The notes below the pieces were generated by a model. It saw nothing but the letters and a program-made list of their open reading frames with translations. It made no database searches and was not told the origin of the DNA. 64,000 nucleotides of DNA from CAVQLX01 sp963811605. GTDB lineage: Bacteria > Desulfobacterota > Binatia > DP-6. Location: contig CAWESA010000011.1 of assembly GCA_963811605.1 (NCBI GenBank), positions 1 to 64,000 of the forward strand. The letters are read 5' to 3'. Shown one piece after another: positions 24,706 to 32,443 of this stretch. Numbering within the stretch: position 1 is the stretch's first letter; each line of letters opens with the position of its first letter. The translations under genes and the position numbers were made by a program.

Positions 24706-25578
24706 GTGATCTCGGTCGTCATCCCGAGCTACAACGCGGCGCGCTGGCTCGGGGAGAGCCTCGACAGCATCCTCGCCCAGACCGTCCCGGCCGGAGAGGT
24801 CGTGGTGGTCGACGACGGGTCCACCGACGACACGCCGGCCCTCCTCCGCCGGTACGGCGATCGGGTGCGTGTCGTGCTGGGAGCACACGGGGGGCTGGCC
24901 GCGGCCCGGAACCTGGGCCTGGCGGCTGCCCGGGGCGACTGGATCGCCTTCCACGACGCCGACGACGTGGCCCTCCCCGACCGCCTCGGCCGCCTCCAGG
25001 CGCATCTCGACCGCGCCCCCGGCACCGACGCCGTCTTCGCCGACGGCGAGCAGGTCGGCGGGGGCGACCGTATCGTCCCGCGGCCCCTGGCGGCCCGGGC
25101 CGCGGGACGGCGCCTCACACCGGCAGACCTCTTCGACGGCTTTCCCGCCTACTACCAGTCGGCCCTGGTCGCCCGCGACGCGCTGGCCGCGGCCGGTCCC
25201 TTCGATCCCACCTATCGCATCCATCCGGATCACGACCATGCCTTCCGCCTCTTCGCCCGCGCCCGGGTGGACTACCTGGACGCCGTCGTCTTCCGGTACC
25301 GCCGGCACGAGTCGAACATCACCGGCGACCAGCTGAGCGCGCGCCAGGAGCTGGCGCACACGCTCGAGCGACTGCGCGCAGTCGACCCCGCCGCCGTCAC
25401 GACGATCGGCGCCCGGCGGCTCGAGGGTGCGCTCGCCCGCCACTACTACCGGATCGGGCGTACGCGACTCCGGCGGGGCGAGACCGCCGCCGCCGGCGCC
25501 GCCTTCGACCGCGCCGTCGCCCTGGCGCCGCTCCGTCCGGCCTATCGGTGGCGCCGCTGGCTGGCCTCGTGGCGCTGA
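24706..25578 (+). CDS. GT2-family glycosyltransferase
   Basis: A 290-residue GT-A fold glycosyltransferase starting at GTG 24706. The N-terminal ISVVIPSYNAARWLGESLDS, VVVVDDGSTDDTPAL, the AARNLGLAAARGDWIAFHDADD segment with its DxD-type metal site, and RIHPDHDHAFRLFARA are standard for family 2. After residue 215 comes a helical tail with a TPR-like stretch (LRRGETAAAGAAFDRAVALA). It transfers a sugar from a nucleotide donor; donor and acceptor are unknown. It follows the PIG-L gene closely and is probably cotranscribed. Confidence 0.87.
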   Translation: MISVVIPSYNAARWLGESLDSILAQTVPAGEVVVVDDGSTDDTPALLRRYGDRVRVVLGAHGGLAAARNLGLAAARGDWIAFHDADDVALPDRLGRLQAHLDRAPGTDAVFADGEQVGGGDRIVPRPLAARAAGRRLTPADLFDGFPAYYQSALVARDALAAAGPFDPTYRIHPDHDHAFRLFARARVDYLDAVVFRYRRHESNITGDQLSARQELAHTLERLRAVDPAAVTTIGARRLEGALARHYYRIGRTRLRRGETAAAGAAFDRAVALAPLRPAYRWRRWLASWR

Positions 25579-25832
25579 TGGTCCCCGCGCCGCGCGACTG
25601 TCCTTAGCATCGTCCCCGGCAGCGGCCACGGCAGCCGCGTCAAGGGAGTCGAATTTTCGCAAGATGAGAGAAAGCCGTTGTCCATACCTAGTCAAATGCC
25701 GTAGAAACACTCTCGCTGATGGCACGTCCATCGGCCCACGCGACAGGAACAGTCACATCGCACCCACGCAAGGGGTCCACCAGATCGAACGGGGGGGTCG
25801 TTCTCAACGTTCACGAGCTGGAGGGAAATGCG

Positions 25833-27095
25833 ATGCGCACGAGAAGCCTGTTCGCCACCATGGTGCGGAGCGTGCCCGGTCTGGTGCTGGGCCTGATGTT
25901 GCCTGGGGCAGCGAGCGCCAACGATACCTGCAACGGGTTCATCAACATCGACTACGTCGGCGCCCCGCCGCTCACGCCCATCGGCGACACCGTCGACGTG
26001 AAGCTGAACTTCGGCAGCGGGAGCATCCAGGGCGGCACCAAGCTCACCATCAACAGCTTCCAGTTCAACCTGGACTGCAACGCCACCTTCCCGCTGGCGG
26101 CGCCGTGCGTCGACGAGGGGCCGATCGTGCAGTACGAGGGCGACGCCAACATCATCACCGACTGCCCGACGACGTTCACCACCTCGCAGGGGATCAGCAC
26201 CATCCCGAACAAGGTGGTCTTCACCGCCAACCCGCCGCTCGACATTCCCCCCAACGTCCCCACCCTGCCTGGCTTCTGCTCGGTGACCTTCCGCGTCCGC
26301 GTGCTGGCGGCCAGCATCGACGGGGTGCCCGGCATCCAGCAGGTCGCCGGCTACGACATCGGCGCGTGCGACAACGGCGTGCTGCTGTCCGGCGGCTTCC
26401 AGTCGAGCCAGATCGACACCCCGCCGCCGCTCCACTTCGACTGCTACGAGATCGTGCGAGCCAACATCCCGGACATCGCCGGCCTCACCCTCGAAGACCG
26501 CTTCGGCACCACGACCGCGACCATCACCGAGGCCAAGCGGCTCTGCGCACCGACGGACAAGAACGGCGAGAGTCCCGGCGCCGAGGCGGCGCCCGATCAC
26601 CTGGTCTCGTACACGCTCAAGACCACCGGCGGGACCTTCCAGAAGCCGAAGGACGTCAACGTCGTCAACCAGTTCGGCACCCTCACGGTCGACGTCGTGG
26701 CGCCCGTGCTCTTGAAGACGCCGTCGTCGAAGAGCCTGGTGCCGCCCTCGCCGCCGCCCCTGGTGGGATCGAACGTGCCACACTTCCAGTGCTACAAGCT
26801 CAACGACGTCAAGGGCTCGCCGGGCACCAAGGGGATCAGCCTGCTGGACCAGTTCGGGCCGCTCACCGTCGACCTCGACAAGCGCGGGCCGTTCCGGCTC
26901 TGCGTGCCGGTGAACAAGAACGGGGAGGACCCCGGCGCCAAGGACAACCCCGGCGTGCTGCTCTGCTACACGACGCGCAACGACAAGCTGCCCTTCGGCG
27001 ACAAGCAGGTCTTCATCAACAACCAGTTCGGTCCCCTGGGCACCAAGATCACCCAGCTGGACGAGCTCTGCGTCCCGTCGACGATCCTGCCGTAG
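25833..27095 (+). CDS. Secreted protein with duplicated Cys-containing domain (DUF7450-like)
   Basis: A 420-residue secreted protein starting at ATG 25833 after GAGGGAA. The signal peptide is SVPGLVLGLMLPGAASA. Residues 28-205 form a Cys-rich beta domain of unknown type. Two homologous repeats follow. Repeat one opens HFDCYEIV, continues LEDRFGTTTATI and RLCAPTDKNGE, and ends VNQFGTLTVDV. Repeat two opens HFQCYKLN, continues LLDQFGPLTVDL and RLCVPVNKNGED, and ends NQFGPLGTKIT plus ELCVP. The repeat resembles the DUF7450 family. Cysteines probably form disulfides after export. The upstream 250 bases are less GC-rich and likely carry its promoter. Confidence 0.7.
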   Translation: MRTRSLFATMVRSVPGLVLGLMLPGAASANDTCNGFINIDYVGAPPLTPIGDTVDVKLNFGSGSIQGGTKLTINSFQFNLDCNATFPLAAPCVDEGPIVQYEGDANIITDCPTTFTTSQGISTIPNKVVFTANPPLDIPPNVPTLPGFCSVTFRVRVLAASIDGVPGIQQVAGYDIGACDNGVLLSGGFQSSQIDTPPPLHFDCYEIVRANIPDIAGLTLEDRFGTTTATITEAKRLCAPTDKNGESPGAEAAPDHLVSYTLKTTGGTFQKPKDVNVVNQFGTLTVDVVAPVLLKTPSSKSLVPPSPPPLVGSNVPHFQCYKLNDVKGSPGTKGISLLDQFGPLTVDLDKRGPFRLCVPVNKNGEDPGAKDNPGVLLCYTTRNDKLPFGDKQVFINNQFGPLGTKITQLDELCVPSTILP

Positions 27096-27105
27096 CCTGA
27101 GTCTC

Positions 27106-27137
27106 GGGGCGGCGGAAGCGCGTGCTTCCGCCGCCCC
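27106..27137. terminator. Perfect 14-bp hairpin between convergent genes
   Basis: GGGGCGGCGGAAGC, loop GCGT, then the exact reverse complement. It sits between the stop of the secreted protein (27095) and the stop of the minus-strand glycosyltransferase operon (27141). There is no U tract on either side, so it may act as a bidirectional or Rho-assisted terminator or a 3' end stabiliser. Confidence 0.7.
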
Positions 27138-27140
27138 GGG

Positions 27141-28301
27141 CTACAGCCCGATCAGGCGGAGGAGCGCGCCCACGACCCGGTCGGCCCCGAAGCACTCGCG
27201 CGCCACCGCGGCGGCGTGGGCACTGGCGCGCGCATAGTCGGCTTCGATCGAGCGGATCGCCGCGGCCGCCCCCTCGACCGTGCGGAACGCGTGCAGCCCC
27301 GGACCGGTGGGGAGCACGTCGCCGAACCCGGTGTCCTGCTCGACTGCGGGCCGCCCCGCCGCCAGGTAGCAGGCCGCCCGGTCGCTGAACCACCCGCTGC
27401 GCAGGCGGACGTTCATGTCCTTCGCGACCGTGAACTCGCCGCGCGAGGCGCAGAGATAGTCGCGATAGCGGAAGGGATCGGCGGAGACGGCGCGCGGATC
27501 GGCCACCTGCCACCCGTGCGCGCGCAGCACCGCCAGGTCCCCGGGCACGCTCTCGACGTCCATCGCGACCTCGAGGGCGGCGCCGGTCCTCGCCGGCAGA
27601 TCGAGGAAACGGAGCCACTCGGAGCGTTTGCGCCAGCGGTAGGTCTCGCCGCCGTACGACAGATCGCGCGTGCTCTCGTTCCAGCGCCCGACGGTGGTGT
27701 AGGTCCGGCCGGGCGGTCCGGCGGGGCGCCAGCACTCGAGGGCGACCGGCGGCCGGGTCGGGTGCCAGGTGTATCCACCGGTCGGGATCGGCGAGCGCGC
27801 GGTGCCGATGTTCTCGCCGACGGTGGCGTGGACGTCGTGCTCGTCGAGGATGGCGCGCAGCAGCGCATCTCCCGCGGCGGCCTTCACCTGCGTGAACGCC
27901 GGGTCGACGTCCACGAAGATGGCGGGGCGGCCGCCACGCCGCTCGGGAGGAATCCGGTTGATGCCGGCGACGTTGATCAGGAGGTCCGCCTCGCGCAGGA
28001 GGTCGGCCACGCGGCCGGCGCCGGGCCCGTGCTCCCGGTTGCGGCCGACGTCGACGAACACCCAGCGTGCGCCGAGGCCGAGGCGCCCGAGAAACTCCCC
28101 GGCCGCGCGCACGCCGTGGGCGTAGTCGGCGCCGAAGACGTTCGCGACCGGATCGTACGCCAGCTCGTAGTGCCCGGTGTCCTCGTAGAACCACGCCTCG
28201 TGCCCCAGCGCGCGCAGCCCGAGCAGGTAGTGCGCCACGCTCCAGGCGTAGCCGCCCAGCGGATTGCGCACGAGATAGCCGGCGAGGACCACCCGCGCCA
28301 T
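27141..28301 (-). CDS. Glycosyltransferase-like protein, tandem paralog 3 of 3
   Basis: A 386-residue cytoplasmic protein. The N-terminal half opens MARVVLAGYLVRNPLGGYAW, then LRALGHEAWFYEDTG, a nucleotide-fold entry. The C-terminal half shows RSGWFSDRAACYLAAGRPAV, QDTGFGDVLPTGPGLHAF and a long final helix, matching the donor-binding half of GT-B enzymes (G-P.....D.G.G...P.G.G). The middle has GENIGTARSPIPTGGYTW and LRFLDLPAR, shared with its two upstream paralogs. Sugar and acceptor are unknown. It is the last gene of the operon and starts three bases after the preceding stop. Confidence 0.75.
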   Translation of the reverse strand: MARVVLAGYLVRNPLGGYAWSVAHYLLGLRALGHEAWFYEDTGHYELAYDPVANVFGADYAHGVRAAGEFLGRLGLGARWVFVDVGRNREHGPGAGRVADLLREADLLINVAGINRIPPERRGGRPAIFVDVDPAFTQVKAAAGDALLRAILDEHDVHATVGENIGTARSPIPTGGYTWHPTRPPVALECWRPAGPPGRTYTTVGRWNESTRDLSYGGETYRWRKRSEWLRFLDLPARTGAALEVAMDVESVPGDLAVLRAHGWQVADPRAVSADPFRYRDYLCASRGEFTVAKDMNVRLRSGWFSDRAACYLAAGRPAVEQDTGFGDVLPTGPGLHAFRTVEGAAAAIRSIEADYARASAHAAAVARECFGADRVVGALLRLIGL

Positions 28302-28304
28302 GCC

Positions 28305-29474
28305 TCACGCTCCGGCGTCGGCGAGCAGGCGCCGGCACACGTCCTCGGCGCGGAAGCACTCCTCGGCCACCGCCCGCGCGTGCGCGCAGGCGGTGCGGTA
28401 GTCCGCGCGCACCGCCGCGAGGGCCGCGACGGCTTCCTCGGCCGTCGTGAAGGCGTGCAAGCCGGGACCGCACGGGAGGTGCGCCGAGAACCCCGTGTCC
28501 TGAAGGATCGCCGGCCGCGCACTGGCGAGATAGACCGCACTGCGCGTGCTGAACCAGCCGCTGCGCGTCGCCACGTACGCTTCCTTTGCCACCGACAGCT
28601 CGCCGCGGGAGCGCTGGAGGTAGCGCCGGTAGTCGTCCAGGGTCGCCGACACCGTGCGCGCGTCGGTCACCAGCCAGCCGGCCGCCGCGAGCCGTTCCCG
28701 CGGCGCCGCCCCGGAGATCGCCGCTTCGAGCGGCTCCCGGATGCGGCGCGGCAGGTCGAGGAAGCGCGCGAACTCGACGTCCTTGCCACCGTACGAGCGA
28801 CCTTCGACCACCGGCGGCGTCGGGTTGATGCTCCATGACAGCACCGTCGTGAAGGCGCCGTCGTCCGCGCCATCGGTGACCGGCCAATCGGAGAGGACGA
28901 CCGGCTGGCGGGTCGGCAGCCAGGTGAGTCCGCCGGTCGGGATCGTGCAATCGGGCTGGCCGATGTGCTCGCCCAGGGTGAAGAACACGTCGTGCGCCCG
29001 GATGAGGAACGCGGACCGGGCCGTCGCCTCGTCCGCGATGCCCGCGTCGACCGCGGCCAGCTTGGCCTGGCTGTAGCAGGGATCGGTGTCGACGTAGGCG
29101 GCGACGCGTGCGGCCCGGTACGGCTCGCGGAGCCAGCAGGAGCCCGAGAGGTTCAGGAAGAGATCCGCTCCGGCGCAGGCCCGCCCCAGCGCGGCCTCGT
29201 CGAGCCCGATCAGGCTGCCGTCGGGTCGTCGCACGGCCCAGGGCGGTGTGCGATCCGGCAGCAGCACACGCAGCCCGGCCGCCAGGTAGGCGGCGCCGCG
29301 ATCGCCCTGCGGGGTGAAGGTCTCCGCGTGCGGGTCGTAGAACCACTGCCCGGTGTCCTCGAGATACGTCACCTCGCACCCGAGGGCGGCGAATCCCTGC
29401 ACGTACTGCAGGTAGTCCCACGCCACCCCGCCCACGGGATAGGTGGCGACCAGCCCGGTGACCACGACCCGCAC
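28305..29474 (-). CDS. Glycosyltransferase-like protein, tandem paralog 2 of 3
   Basis: A 389-residue paralog of its neighbours, starting at GTG 29474. Shared blocks: VTGLVATYPVGGVAWDYLQY, CEVTYLEDTGQWFYDP, VAAYVDTDPCYSQAK, GEHIGQPDCTIPTGGLTW, FARFLDLPRRI, RSGWFSTRSAVYLASARPAI, QDTGFSAHLPCGPGLHAF and a terminal helix. The same fold as above, most likely GT-B. The DTDP motif in the centre (VDVDP and VETDP in the paralogs) is conserved in all three and may bind the donor. Eight bases separate it from the gene above. Confidence 0.75.
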   Translation of the reverse strand: MRVVVTGLVATYPVGGVAWDYLQYVQGFAALGCEVTYLEDTGQWFYDPHAETFTPQGDRGAAYLAAGLRVLLPDRTPPWAVRRPDGSLIGLDEAALGRACAGADLFLNLSGSCWLREPYRAARVAAYVDTDPCYSQAKLAAVDAGIADEATARSAFLIRAHDVFFTLGEHIGQPDCTIPTGGLTWLPTRQPVVLSDWPVTDGADDGAFTTVLSWSINPTPPVVEGRSYGGKDVEFARFLDLPRRIREPLEAAISGAAPRERLAAAGWLVTDARTVSATLDDYRRYLQRSRGELSVAKEAYVATRSGWFSTRSAVYLASARPAILQDTGFSAHLPCGPGLHAFTTAEEAVAALAAVRADYRTACAHARAVAEECFRAEDVCRRLLADAGA

Positions 29475-29482
29475 GGTCCGGG

Positions 29483-30652
29483 TCAGCCGAGCCCCGCATC
29501 GGCGAGGAAGCGGCGCAGCACCGGCTCGGCGCCGAACGCCTCGGCGGCCACCCGGCGGGCACCGGCGCTGTGCGCGGCGTAGTCCGCATTGATGCGCGCC
29601 AGCGCGTCGACCGCCTCGTCCATCGTCGTGTAGGGAAAGAGTCCGCTTCCCGTCGGCACGAACGCGCCGAATCCGGAGTCCTGCGTGACCACCGGGCGGC
29701 CGGCGGCGAGGTAGCACACGCTGCGGTCGCTGAACCAGCCGCTGCGCGGCCGGACGTAGATGTCCTTGGCGACCGTGAACTCCCCGCGCGAGCCCCGGAT
29801 GAACTGCCGGTAGCCATCGAGGTCGCGCGATGTCGGCTCGGGATCGATCAGGTTCCATCCCGCGGCCCGCACCCGGGCCTCGACCTCGGGCTTGTCCGGC
29901 TTCATCGCCATCTGGAAAGCCTGCGGCGTGTGGCGCGGCAAATCGAGGAAGCGCAGGAAGTTCTCGTGCTTCGACCACTGATACGTCACGCCCTGCCAGG
30001 TGATGTCCTTGCCCCTGTTGCCGAACGAGGCGACCGTCGTGAAGTACGGCGCGGCCGCATCGGCCGGGCCGCTCCAGCAGTCCATCACCACCGGAGGGCG
30101 CGTCTTCTTCCAGTCGAAGGGGCCGGGCGGCACCGGACAGTCCGGATTCCCCAGGTTCTCGCCGTACGTGAACAGCACGTCGTGGCTCTCGAGGAAGCCG
30201 ATCGACGAGCGCTCGCCGTTCGCCATCCGCAGCTGCTCGTAGACCGGATCGGTCTCGACGTAGATCAGCCGCGCACCCTGCTTGTGCTCGGCGCGCGGTG
30301 CGGTCGCCCCGCACAGGTTCACGATCCCCGCCGCGCTCCGGTAGAGCTCGTCGAGCCGCGCGCGGGGCAGTCCGTGGGTCTGGCTGCGCATCATGTCGAG
30401 ATAGGCCCAGCGATCGCCGAGGCCGACCCGCCCCATCACGTCGGCGACGTAGCGCACGGCGTAGTCGCACTCCCCGGTGACGCCGCCCGCACTGGGATCG
30501 TACGGCGGCGCGCCCGAGTCCTCCACGTAGTAGACGTCCCAGCCGAGCGCCTGGAACCCGAGCAGGTAGTGCACCGCCTGCCAGGCGACGCCGGCCATCG
30601 GGTACTGTCCCACGATGTGCAGGACCAGCAGCGGCTCACGGCGTGGCGACAC
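29483..30652 (-). CDS. Glycosyltransferase-like protein, tandem paralog 1 of 3
   Basis: A 389-residue protein starting at GTG 30652, which overlaps the end of the ABC transporter gene by 17 bases. It opens LLVLHIVGQYPMAGVAWQAV, then WDVYYVEDSGAPPYDPS, RLIYVETDPVYEQLR, GENLGNPDCPVPPGPFDW, LRFLDLPRHT, RSGWFSDRSVCYLAAGRPVV and QDSGFGAFVPTGSGLFPY. It is clearly homologous along its whole length to the next two genes, so the three arose by tandem duplication. Linkage to an exporter and a polymer-type GT2 suggests stepwise assembly of a glycan or glycosylated metabolite. Confidence 0.75.
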   Translation of the reverse strand: MSPRREPLLVLHIVGQYPMAGVAWQAVHYLLGFQALGWDVYYVEDSGAPPYDPSAGGVTGECDYAVRYVADVMGRVGLGDRWAYLDMMRSQTHGLPRARLDELYRSAAGIVNLCGATAPRAEHKQGARLIYVETDPVYEQLRMANGERSSIGFLESHDVLFTYGENLGNPDCPVPPGPFDWKKTRPPVVMDCWSGPADAAAPYFTTVASFGNRGKDITWQGVTYQWSKHENFLRFLDLPRHTPQAFQMAMKPDKPEVEARVRAAGWNLIDPEPTSRDLDGYRQFIRGSRGEFTVAKDIYVRPRSGWFSDRSVCYLAAGRPVVTQDSGFGAFVPTGSGLFPYTTMDEAVDALARINADYAAHSAGARRVAAEAFGAEPVLRRFLADAGLG

Positions 30653-32429
30653 GGTCGTCCTCCCCTCCCCCGAACTGCGTCTCGTGCAAGCGCGCGAAGT
30701 AGCCGCCGCGGGCAACCAGCTCGGCGAACGTGCCGTGCTCGACGATCCGTCCGTCCTCGAGCGCCAGGATGACGTCGGCGCGACGGACCGTCGACAGCCG
30801 GTGTGCGATGACGAACGTCGTGCGTCCTTCCATCAGGCGCTCGAGCCCCGCCAGCACCCGCGCCTCGGTCGTGGCGTCGAGGGCGGCCGTCGGCTCGTCG
30901 AGGATCAGGATGGGCGCGTCGCGCAGGATGGCGCGTGCGATGGTGATGCGCAGCTGCTCGCCGCCGGACAGCGTCGCGCCGGCCTCCCCGACCACGGTCT
31001 CCAGGCCTTCGGGGAGGCGGTCGAGGAAATCGTCGAGCTGGGCCAGGCGGGCGGCCTCGGCGATCTCCGCGGCGGTCGCGTCCGGCCGGCCGTAGGCGAT
31101 GTTCTCCCGCAGCGTCGTCGGAAAGACGATCGGCTGCTGCAGCACCATGCCCACCTGCTGGCGCAGCGCGCGGAGGCGAAACTCGCGCACGTCGATGCCG
31201 TCGAGGAGCACCCGCCCGGCGGTGGGATCGTAGAACCGCGGGATGAGACTCACCACCGTGGTCTTCCCGGCGCCCGTCGCGCCGACGAGCGCGATCACAT
31301 CGCCGGCCCGGGCGTGGAAGTCGACGCCCTTCAGCACCTCGCGCGTCACGTCGTAGCCGAAGCGGACGTCCTCGAACGTCACGGCGCCGTGGACCTCGCT
31401 GCGTGCGAGGTCGCGCGGGCCGTCGGCGAGATCGGGCTGGGTCTCGAGAATCTCGAACACGCGCTCGGCCCCGACCTTCGCGCCCTGGATGAGCCCCCAC
31501 GTCTGCGTGAGGCTGTTGATGGGGGCGTACAGCGACGCCAGGTAGGTGGTGAACACCAGCACCTCGCCGATGCTGAGCGTCCCGTCGAGCACGTGGCTCG
31601 CCCCGATGTAGAGCACGACCGCGGTGCCGAGGGCGATGAGCACGTTGACGAACGCCGAGTACGCCGACTGGAACGTGTACAGGCGCAGGTTCGCGGCCAG
31701 GCTCTCCGTGCTCCGTTCGACGAAGCGGCTGTGCTCTTCGGGCTCGGTCGTGAACGCCTGGATCACGCGGATCGCGCCCATCGTGCGCTGCGCGACCGAC
31801 CAGAACGCGCTCTCCTTCGTGCGGGCATCGGTGGAGAGCGCGGTGATACGGCTCGACAGCCGGGCGATGGCGAGGAACAGCAGCGGGACGATCGCCAGCG
31901 ACACCAGCGTGAGCAGCGGGTCCATGCGCACCATCACGACGATCATCCCCACCAGCAGGACGACGGACGTGAGGATGGGGAAGAAGCCGTTCATGGTGAG
32001 CGTCTGGATGGCAAAGGTGTCCGAGGTGAGCCGGTAGAGCAGGTCGCCCACCTGTCTCCGGCTGTGGAAGGCGAGCGACAGGCGGGCCAGATGCGCGTAC
32101 AGCTCGCTGCGGAAGTCGTTCACCATGCGCTGTCCCACGCTGATGGTGGCGTAGTTGCTCGTCACGCCGAGCGCGCCCAGGAGCAGGTAGACGATGATCA
32201 GCGCGCCGCACGCGACCAGCAGCAGCTGGCGCGGACCCAGGTCCGCGAGCGCGGCGATCCCCAGCGCGTGATGGCCGAGCACGTTGTCGACCACCACCTT
32301 GAGCGGCCACGGCTTGGCCAGCTCGAGCAGGCCGATCAGGAGCACCTGCAGGATCGCACCGGTGAAGGCCCAGCGGTACGGCCGGAGCCGCCGCAGCACG
32401 TTTCCCGCGACGCGCAGCGTGCCGCCCAC
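30636..32429 (-). CDS. ABC exporter, fused permease and ATPase
   Basis: A 597-residue half-transporter starting at GTG 32429 after GGAGGGGC. The first 320 residues form a six-helix type 1 exporter domain (VLLIGLLELAKPWPLKVVVD, GMIVVMVRMDPLLTLVSLAI). The ATPase domain shows Walker A LVGATGAGKTTVVSL, Q-loop, signature LSGGEQLRITIARAIL (LSGGE with Q retained), Walker B ILILDEPTAALD and H-loop IAHRL. It belongs to the MsbA/lipid- and glycan-exporting group. It would act as a homodimer exporting the product of the neighbouring glycosyltransferases. It lies 14 bases after the GT2 fusion gene. Confidence 0.92.
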   Translation of the reverse strand: MGGTLRVAGNVLRRLRPYRWAFTGAILQVLLIGLLELAKPWPLKVVVDNVLGHHALGIAALADLGPRQLLLVACGALIIVYLLLGALGVTSNYATISVGQRMVNDFRSELYAHLARLSLAFHSRRQVGDLLYRLTSDTFAIQTLTMNGFFPILTSVVLLVGMIVVMVRMDPLLTLVSLAIVPLLFLAIARLSSRITALSTDARTKESAFWSVAQRTMGAIRVIQAFTTEPEEHSRFVERSTESLAANLRLYTFQSAYSAFVNVLIALGTAVVLYIGASHVLDGTLSIGEVLVFTTYLASLYAPINSLTQTWGLIQGAKVGAERVFEILETQPDLADGPRDLARSEVHGAVTFEDVRFGYDVTREVLKGVDFHARAGDVIALVGATGAGKTTVVSLIPRFYDPTAGRVLLDGIDVREFRLRALRQQVGMVLQQPIVFPTTLRENIAYGRPDATAAEIAEAARLAQLDDFLDRLPEGLETVVGEAGATLSGGEQLRITIARAILRDAPILILDEPTAALDATTEARVLAGLERLMEGRTTFVIAHRLSTVRRADVILALEDGRIVEHGTFAELVARGGYFARLHETQFGGGEDDRVATP

Positions 32430-32443
32430 GCGCGCCCCTCCGC

